Assembly (NCBI GenBank): GCA_035610835.1
Contig: CM069448.1
Span: 4,651,607 to 4,715,606 of the forward strand
Direction of reading: 5' to 3'
DNA length: 64,000 bases
Source: Ophiura sarsii
Taxonomy: Eukaryota; Echinodermata; Ophiuroidea; Amphilepidida; Ophiuridae
Position 1 is the stretch's first letter; each line of letters opens with the position of its first letter. Below the pieces are notes generated by a model, which ran no database searches, was not told where the DNA came from, and saw only the letters and a list, made by a program, of their open reading frames with translations. Position numbers and translations under genes: made by a program. This document shows positions 40,001 to 50,500 of the stretch, piece after piece.

Positions 40001-41509
40001 TCCCAAACACCAGCGTTTACGCCATGACCAGCACTGAGCCACTTATTCATTTGGTAAGGCTACAGCAGTTGAGATTCCTTGGTCACATCCTCCGGCTGCC
40101 AGAGGAAGAGCCTGCAAAAAGATATGCTCTATATCTACCAACACATGGCAAAAGAAGACCAGGTCGACCGCGCACTTCATACCTTACATATGTAAGACAA
40201 TTACTCTGGGACAAAGAAGGTGCAATCCAAGAAAAACAGATTGCCGCAATTGCTACTGATCGTCGTGCATGGAGAAATCTTGAAGTCGCCTGCTCTGCAG
40301 CCGACGGATGATGATGATGACACAAAGTTGCTGGCGTATGCGTTGTGCGTATAACGCAGTGTTGCCATGTGTGTGTGTGCTAAAGAATGAGATTATTCGA
40401 AGCAAGAAGTTGGTAAACAGGTCATTGGATTTGCCGATTTTATAAAGGGGGACATTTGTGTGATAAAAGATCTAAATAACCAATGAACTAAATAAGAATG
40501 AGAATAAAACATAGTTCGTAGCTGTTTTGCCATATACGTTGGTCTCATAATGTAAATGCAAATACCATATTTGTGTTGTAGTGTATGGAACAGCGTATAC
40601 ATTATTGAGAATGACATAACTAATATTGCAGCAATGGAAATACACACTTTGCCTGTGCTCAGATCTTATTTGGAGTTAAAGTGGTAAGTTCAGGAAAAGA
40701 AGCTTTATTGGGGTGTTAGGCAGGCAGGGAATTCCACAATTGGATGCTAATTTACATTATCTACTATCCTTAAACTACAGTACAGCTCGAAATAGAATGG
40801 ACACTGTCATTGCAATGACATTGCACTGACATTGCAATGATATTGCACTGACATTGCAATGACATTGCAATGACATTGCAATGATGCATGCCTTGAGATG
40901 TAACCCGATTAGTGCAGTCATTGCAATGTCATTGCACTGACATTGCAATGACATTGCGTTTGACATTGCAATGACATTGCAATGAAGTGCGTTGACATTG
41001 TCCATTCTATTTCGAGCTGTACTGTATGTCATATGTTTGTCTGTTGACAGTGGAATCCAGAATCATTGAAGAGGAAGACAAGTCCAGAAAGCTAGACAAT
41101 ATGTTGGAGGAGAAAACACAAGTAAGCTTAAAAAATCTGTATGAAATAGTTGCTAGCCAACACTTATGATCTATAGGTCATTTACATTTATTTAGTTTGA
41201 GGAGTTCTTCCTTTAGGATGTTGTTGGCAACATCCGAGAGGAAGGGCTCCAATCTTTTAAGTGTCGTGTGAACAGACACTTTCTCTCCAACTTAAGCGTG
41301 TTTTGTGTAGGCTCTCTCGATGTCAATGACCTCCAGATATTTATTTTTCTCTTATTTATATTTTTGATGTTCTCTATTCATTTGGTGTTTTATCTTATTT
41401 CTGTGCCACGCCACTTTCTCATTGGCTTTTTTAACCCTGCTCATGCTCATTTTGAATATTTTCTGAGTTGCAGTGAACCAATTGATTGTCCCATCAGAGA
41501 GAGCTTTCT

Positions 41510-41549
<40 letters not shown>

Positions 41550-44500
41550 ACCAGTTTGATTTGTAATCACCTAGTTCATTAACTTTGTTAATGTCTGTTG
41601 AGCTATTGTTCAACTTTGCTCTTTATATAAACAAATAATAAAACAAATACCCTAAAATTGGGTCTGCAGAAAAAGCATTACAGATTGCATGGGTTACACA
41701 AAATTTCAAAATATAGCATTTCACAATACAGGGTTTGAATTCTGGCGAGAATCCGACGATCTATTTTCCCAGAGATTCCCAAAACAATTCCAGGATAATC
41801 TAAATAGGTTCTTGTAAACTTTTAGGGTTATACACAAAGTAAATGGAAGAGAATATAAGGTTTCTCGTAAGTTTATATGACGACAAACTAAATTGATTCT
41901 CGCAACATGTGACGAAATTCTAAACATGCAATAAGAACAACATGTGCATAATTTGGTTTCATGATTCACCATTTTTGTAAAGTTATGATGGCTCAGTCAG
42001 TATCAGTCACGATTTACAATGTATCTACACCAAAATATGTGTTAAATTCTGTATAATTCAAAGATCATGTTTACCTGGTTAACAATCCAGATAAACCTAT
42101 ATAGAAGTAGGGCTGTCATCGACATGGACGATGTCGACATTATGTCGATATCAGCTATTATCCCGACATGTCGATATCAACTTTGGGATGTCGATATACT
42201 TGACATTAAATCGTCCGTAATGATTTGAGAAAAAAATAATCGGCAAAGTGATTTTTATAAATGACAATCAGCAAGAGTTGTGAAAAAACCCAATATCCAA
42301 CGATAGCAAATCGTTAAAAGTAATTAGGCCTACGCTAGTTCCCCCCTCACCACTTCGCGATATTTTCGATCTGCGGTAATATTCTATACTATTGCGGACA
42401 TTAATTTGCGGGGACAATCGGCTTGGTATTTGGATCATAATATGTCGACATCATGTCGATATCGAGATTCTAAAATAGCAACATGTCGACATGAAAAAAA
42501 GATCTCGATAACAGCACTATATAGAAGTCTGTGTCTTAATTAATGTTATGGTTATTTCACATTACAACAGCATCTAGAGTCTGTGAGTGCTGACTTTGAG
42601 GCAAAGGAAGCCAGTTTATCAGAAGCGTTGGATGACATAAGTAGACTTAAAGTTGAGATTGGAAAACTGCAGGTTGGAGCAGACAAAGGTGAGAACATGT
42701 GTTAGTAAAGGAGTTCAATTGAGAGCACTGTTTTGTTGTATCACCACTTCTCTCATAGCGAACATGTGTTAGTAAAGGAGTACAATGGAGCGCACTGTTT
42801 TGTTGTATCACCACCTCTCTCATAGAGAACATGTGTTAGTAAAGGAGTTCAATTGAGCGCACTGTTTTGTTGTATCACCACCTCTCTCATAGAGAACATG
42901 TGTTAGTAAAGGAGTACAATGGAGCGCACTGTTTTGTTGCATCACCATCTCTCTCATAGAGAACATGTGTTAGTAAAGGAGTACAATGGAGCGCACTGTT
43001 TTGTTGTATCACCACCTCTCTCATAGAGAACATGTGTTAGTAAAGGAGTACAATGGAGCGCACTGTTTTGTTGTATCACCATCTCTCTCATAGAGAACAT
43101 GTGTTAGTAAAGGAGTACAATGGAGCGCACTGTTTTGTTGCATCACCATCTCTCTCATAGAGAACATGTGTTAGTAAAGGAGTTCAATTGAGCGCACTGT
43201 TTTGTTGTATCACCACCTCTCTCATAGAGAACATGTGTTAGTAAAGGAGTACAATGGAGCGCACTGTTTTGTTGTATCACCACCTCTCTCATAGAGAACA
43301 TGTGTTAGTAAAGGAGTACAATGGAGCGCACTGTTTTGTTGTATCACCATCTCTCTCATAGAGAACATGTGTTAGTAAAGGAGTACAATGGAGCGCACTG
43401 TTTTGTTGTATCACCATCTCTCTCATAGAGAACATGTGTTGTAAAGGAGTACAATTGAGTGCACTGTTTTGTTGTATCACCACCTCTCTCATTGAGAACA
43501 TGTGTTAGTAAAGGAGTACAATGGAGCGCACTGTTTTGTTGTATCACCACCTCTCTCATTGAGAACATGTGTTGTAAAGGAGTACAATTGAGTGCACTGT
43601 TTTGTTGTATCACCACCTCTCTCATTGAGAACATGTGTTAGTAAAGGAGTTCAATTGAGCGCACTGTTTTGTTGTATCACCACCTCTCTCATTGAGAACA
43701 TGTGTTGTAAAGGAGTACAATGGAGCGCACTGTTTTGTTGTATCACCACCTCTCTCATTGAGAACATGTGTTAGTAAAGGAGTACAATGGAGCGCACTGT
43801 TTTGTTGTATCACCACCTCTCTCATAGAGAACATGTGTTAGTAAAGGAGTACAATGGAGCGCACTGTTTTGTTGTATCACCATCTCTCTCATAGAGAACA
43901 TGTGTTAGTAAAGGAGTGCACTGTTTTGTTGCATCACCATCTCTCTCATAGAGAACATGTGTTGTAAAGGAGTACAATGGAGCGCACTGTTTTGTTGTAT
44001 CACCACCTCTCTCATAGAGAACATGTGTTAGTAAAGGAGTACAATTGAGTGCACTGTTTTGTTGCATCACCATCTCTCTCATAGAGAACATGTGTTAGTA
44101 AAGGAGTTCAATTGAGCGCACTGTTTTGTTGTATCACCACCTCTCTCATAGAGAACATGTGTTAGTAAAGGAGTACAATGGAGCGCACTGTTTTGTTGTA
44201 TCACCACCTCTCTCATAGAGAACATGTGTTAGTAAAGGAGTACAATGGAGCGCACTGTTTTGTTGCATCACCATCTCTCTCATAGAGAACATGTGTTAGT
44301 AAAGGAGTACAATGGAGCGCACTGTTTTGTTGTATCACCATCTCTCTCATTGAGAACATGTGTTAGTAAAGGAGTACAATGGAGCGCACTGTTTTGTTGT
44401 ATCACCACCTCTCTCATAGAGAACATGTGTTAGTAAAGGAGTACAATTGAGTGCACTGTTTTGTTGCATCACCATCTCTCTCATAGAGAACATGTGTTAG

Positions 44501-47500
44501 TAAAGGAGTTCAATTGAGCGCACTGTTTTGTTGTATCACCACCTCTCTCATAGAGAACATGTGTTAGTAAAGGAGTACAATGGAGCGCACTGTTTTGTTG
44601 TATCACCACCTCTCTCATAGAGAACATGTGTTAGTAAAGGAGTACAATGGAGCGCACTGTTTTGTTGTATCACCACCTCTCTCATAGAGAACATGTGTTA
44701 GTAAAGGAGTACAATGGAGCGCACTGTTTTGTTGTATCACCACCTCTCTCATTGAGAACATGTGTTAGTAAAGGAGTACAATGGAGCGCACTGTTTTGTT
44801 GTATCACCACCTCTCTCATAGAGAACATGTGTTAGTAAAGGAGTACAATGGAGCGCACTGTTTTGTTGTATCACCACCTCTCTCATAGAGAACATGTGTT
44901 AGTAAAGGAGTACAATGGAGCGCACTGTTTTGTTGTATCACCACCTCTCTCATAGAGAACATGTGTTAGTAAAGGAGTACAATGGAGCGCACTGTTTTGT
45001 TGCATCACCATCTCTCTCATAGAGAACATGTGTTAGTAAAGGAGTACAATGGAGCGCACTGTTTTGTTGTATCACCATCTCTCTCATTGAGAACATGTGT
45101 TAGTAAAGGAGTACAATGGAGCGCACTGTTTTGTTGTATCACCACCTCTCTCATAGAGAACATGTGTTAGTAAAGGAGTACAATGGAGCGCACTGTTTTG
45201 TTGTATCACCACCTCTCTCATTGAGAACATGTGTTAGTAAAGGAGTGCACTGTTTTGTTGCATCACCATCTCTCTCATAGAGAACATGTGTTGTAAAGGA
45301 GTACAATGGAGCGCACTGTTTTGTTGTATCACCACCTCTCTCATAGAGAACATGTGTTAGTAAAGGAGTACAATGGAGCGCACTGTTTTGTTGTATCACC
45401 ACCTCTCTCATAGAGAACATGTGTTAGTAAAGGAGTACAATGGAGCGCACTGTTTTGTTGTATCACCACCTCTCTCATAGAGAACATGTGTTAGTAAAGG
45501 AGTACAATGGAGCGCACTGTTTTGTTGTATCACCACCTCTCTCATAGAGAACATGTGTTAGTAAAGGAGTACAATGGAGCGCACTGTTTTGTTGCATCAC
45601 CATCTCTCTCATAGAGAACATGTGTTAGTAAAGGAGTACAATGGAGCGCACTGTTTTGTTGTATCACCATCTCTCTCATTGAGAACATGTGTTAGTAAAG
45701 GAGTACAATGGAGCGCACTGTTTTGTTGTATCACCACCTCTCTCATAGAGAACATGTGTTAGTAAAGGAGTACAATGGAGCGCACTGTTTTGTTGTATCA
45801 CCACCTCTCTCATTGAGAACATGTGTTAGTAAAGGAGTGCACTGTTTTGTTGCATCACCATCTCTCTCATAGAGAACATGTGTTGTAAAGGAGTACAATG
45901 GAGCGCACTGTTTTGTTGTATCACCACCTCTCTCATAGAGAACATGTGTTAGTAAAGGAGTACAATTGAGAGCACTGTTTTGTTGTATCACCACCTCTCT
46001 CATAGAGAACATGTGTTAGTAAAGGAGTACAATGGAGCGCACTGTTTTGTTGTATCACCACCTCTCCCATAGAGAACATGTGTTAGTAAAGGAGTACAAT
46101 TGAGCGCACTGTTTTGTTGTATCACCATCTCTCTCATAGAGAACATGTGTTAGTAAAGGAGTTCAATTGAGAGCACTGTTTTGTTGTATCACCACTTCTC
46201 TCATAGCGTAATTGTGGAAGGCTGCAATTAATGGTGACGTTTGATGACAAAAGAGCAAATTTCAATCATTACCTCTGGTCAAAGTTCAAGAAGGTGTCAA
46301 TATTGGTCATTGACCTACAGTACAGCTCAAAATAGAATGGACAATAAATAACATGTATATCATCCGAAATGTCGTAAAAAAATTGGTGATGGAGTAGTCG
46401 GGTATATACAGAGGGTTAGTGTGCACCCCTCCAGGACTCCCCCAAACCAACTTTTTTTTAACTTCCTATCATGATGCTAAGACATAATCAGGATGTTAAC
46501 AAAAATATTTTCATAATGCTAAGGGGTTATGCATGATGGCGTCCAAAATGGCCGCCATAACTGGTTAAATCTCATAAAATGACATATAGCAATCAAATTG
46601 TATGGTAAAAGTATAGTTTTAATAGTAGGATGTATGTATTAGACCATTAGACACTCATATCCAGAACTTTTGCTTTGTTAACACACCTAAATCCAAGATG
46701 GCCGCCAAAATGGCCGCCAAAATTGGTAAAATTCTATATATTGGCATATATAAACCAACATGTATGATCAGAGTATAGTTTTAACAATGGGATGTTTGTG
46801 TTAGACCACTAAAAACTTAAATCTAGTATTTTTGCTTTGTTAACATACTTTCCACTATTAAAACTATACTTTTACCATACAATTATTGATTGCTATATGT
46901 CATTTTATGAGATTTGACCAGTTATGGCGGCATAACCCCTTAGCATTATGAAAATATTTTTGTTAACATCCTGATTATGTCTTAGGATCATGATAGGAAG
47001 TAAAAAAACGTTGATTTGGGGGAGTCCTGGAGGGGGGGTACACACTAACCCTCTATAGATACCCGACTAGAGGCCCTTATTATTTGTTTATGTTTGTACT
47101 ATTTATTTCAATGACATTGCAATGACTGCACTAATCAGGTTACATCGCAAGGCATTGTTTAATGTCATTGCAATGTCCATTCTATTTCGAGCTGTACTGT
47201 ATACAGGGTTAAAATATAAGACATGCTTCGATTTTGATCGGACTTGTTGCATCTCATTTCTTTTGATAAGACAAAAAGACCACGGCACAATAAAAAAAAA
47301 TCAAGGTGTCTGGGTCTTCGAGCAGAGCAAAATCTAGTTTCTTTTTGTATTAGGTATATTTTATCTTTACATACTATTTTACAGTGTCTAAAGACAGATG
47401 TGAATCCATAGAACATCAGTATAAGAGTCAACTAACAGAGATGGAGATGAGACTTAATGAAGCAAGAAGAGAACATGCCAAAGCTGGTAAGTGTATCACA

Positions 47501-50500
47501 TGAATATCACATGGGTATCACATGGGTATCACAGATGTGAATCCATGGAACATCAGTATAATAGTCAACTAACAGAGATGGAGATGAGACTTAATGAAGC
47601 AAGAAGAGAACATGCCAAAGCTGGTAATAAGTGTATCACATGAATATCACATGGGTATCACATGGGTATCACAGATGTGAATCCATGGAACATCAGTATA
47701 ATAGTCAACTAACAGATGGAGATGAGACTTAATGAAGCAAGAAGAGAACATGCCAAAGCTGGTAATAAGTGTATCACATGAATATCACATGGGTATCACA
47801 GATATGTGAATCCATGGATCATCATTATAATAGTCAACTAACAGATGGAGATGAGACTTAATGAAGCAAGAAGAGAACATGCCAAAGCTGGAAAGTATAT
47901 CACATGAATATCACATGGGTATCACAGATATGTGAATCCATGGATCATCATTATAATAGTCAACTAACAGATGGAGATGAGACTTAATGAAGCAAGAAGA
48001 GAACATGCCAAAGCTGGTAAGTGTATCACATGGGTATCACATGGGTATCACAGATATGTGAATCCATGGATCATCATTATAATAGTCAACTAACAGATGG
48101 AGATGAGACTTAATGAAGCAAGAAGAGAATAGTCAAAGCTGGAAAGTATATCACATGAATATCACATGGGTGTCACATTGTTATTACATGAGCATCTAAT
48201 GATAATTCCACAAGTACATTAGTAACCAAAAGTATTAGGACACCTTGCAATCTGCAAATTGAGAGAAAACACTGGGAATCAATTTAACCACTGTGTTAGC
48301 TTTTTGGTATTCTAGGGAGTGAATCCTTGGTCCTATAATACTTTTGGTTTGCTAGTGTATAAGTATATGAGTTAGCTAAAATAGATAGAGACGATGGTTA
48401 ATGAAGTAGATAACAAGTCGTACATTATGTATTACATGGCAATACCATGGGCATCAGATTGGCAAATCAAGGACATCACATGGTTATCACATGGCTATTA
48501 CTTGAGCATCGATATTAAAGTGACCTGACAAATGGAAATGAATGAGCTGAAGATGAGATTTAATGCAATGCAAATATGTGTAAAAGTAGCTCCTGGTGTT
48601 GTCATCCTTATTTCAATCACTGTTAGGATATATTTGATTTACTTCCATATTTCTCCATTTCAATAATGTACATGTACTTATAAAAGCTTTTACTCATTCC
48701 TGCTCCTGTTCAATTTTGAATGTAACTCAAAATGGCAAAAAGTATGAATGACCCTATGTAACATCATTTCTGTACTGAAACTGCAATTTAAATCATGCAC
48801 ACTTCCAATATGCTTTTACTCATTCCTCTCTGTTATAATTTCCCTTTGTATATAGCTCGAAATAGTTAAAAAATGTAATTAGTTGTTCTTCAATGTTTTT
48901 GTTTCAGTGGTTTCCTTGAGACAACTTGAAAGGCAGCATGCACGAGAGAAAGAGAGAGCAGCGCAGACACTACACTTACAAGAAGAACAACACAAGTATG
49001 ACATGGGACGATTGACTAATCAGTTACGAGATGTAGAGAAGGATAGAAACCTACTCATGGTATGTCAATGAAATGAATTATTAGCTAGGTTTGGATTTGG
49101 AATGTAGTCTATGCTTCAAAACCCTGTAACAAAATTCAATAATAGAAATTTCACTTTTATCCATTTGTAAAATAAAAAAAATAGTACAAATGTTGTTTCA
49201 AATTTAGATGGCTTATTAAAACCTAGGACCTAATAAACTTCCTTAGATCCAGGTGATCATTTAAGAATCAATATTAAAGAGGAAGATATTTACATGCCAA
49301 ATTTTGAAGACAAGATGCTCTGAATATTGGAAGATGAGTTTGAATTTTAAAAGTAGTTGGGATTTTAATTTCATAGATTTTTCAAACTTTCTTTCAAATT
49401 GGGTTGTAAGTTAAAGTGAAGATCTGGTTTTATTAAAATACAGCCAAGAAGATAGCTCTAGGAATGTGATATTCATGTGATGTTCGTTAACTGCCTTTAA
49501 TTGCAAGCAAATCTGCATCTGCATGGATTGATAACCTGTTATAAAGTCCAATGTGATGCAACCTAGGCATGTGATAAGCCATGTGACTAACCATGAGGGG
49601 GATTTTGCATGTGAAGTCAATTTTGTGTTTATTATGTATGCTGTCAAAGCATTTTCTCAGCTTTAACATTACACCAAATTAAAAAGAAAATATCAAGGCA
49701 TTCAGATTTTACGAGTGAAAATGACTCCTAAATTCATATTATTTTCTATATTTTATTCTGTCTGTTTTCATCTGTAGCTTGAAAAACACACAGCCGCAAA
49801 AGTCCCCCCACTTTTTGATGTGCTGCATCACATATGATGTTCATTAATTGTCTTTGATTTCAGGCAACTTTGCGAAAGGAAGGTCTGATAACCCAATACA
49901 AAGCCCAGCGTGATATAGCCAAGAAGATACCCAAGGCATGCGATAAGCCGTGTGATAGCCATGTGATATTCATATGATGTTTATTAATCGTCTTTGATTT
50001 CAGGCAACTTTGCGACAGGAAGGTCTGATAACCCAATTTAAAGCTCAGCGTGATATAGCCAAGAAGATACCCAAGGCATGCGATAAGCCGTGTGATAGCC
50101 ATGTGATATTCAAATGATGTTTATTAATCGTCTTTGATTTCAGGCAACTTTGCGACAGGAAGGTCTGATAACCCAATTTAAAGCTCAGCGTGATATAGCC
50201 AAGAAGATACCCAAGGCATGCGATAAGCCGTGTGATAGCCATGTGATATTCATATGATGTTTATTAATCGTCTTTGATTTCAGGCAACTTTGTGACAGGA
50301 AGGTCTGATAACCCAATTTAAAGCTCAGCGTGATATAGCCAAGAAGATACCAAAGGCATGCGATAAGCCGTGTGATAGCCATGTGATATTCATATGATGT
50401 TTATTAATCGTCTTTGATTTCAGGCAACTTTGCGACAGGAAGGTCTGATAACCCAATTTAAAGCCCAGCGTGATATAGCCAAGAAGATACCCAAGGCATG

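Noticed and set aside
42689..46210. CRISPR-like appearance and repeated 60-92-residue ORFs of the 67-bp array
   Set aside because: There are no unique spacers, since the whole unit repeats. The ORFs shift frame each 67 bases and exist on both strands. The context is a eukaryotic intron.
47534..48120. Repeated exon-16 copies as functional alternative exons
   Set aside because: The only acceptor-like CACAG before copy 2 leads to a stop in the phase required. Copies 3-6 carry a 2-base deletion, and most lack intact splice sites.
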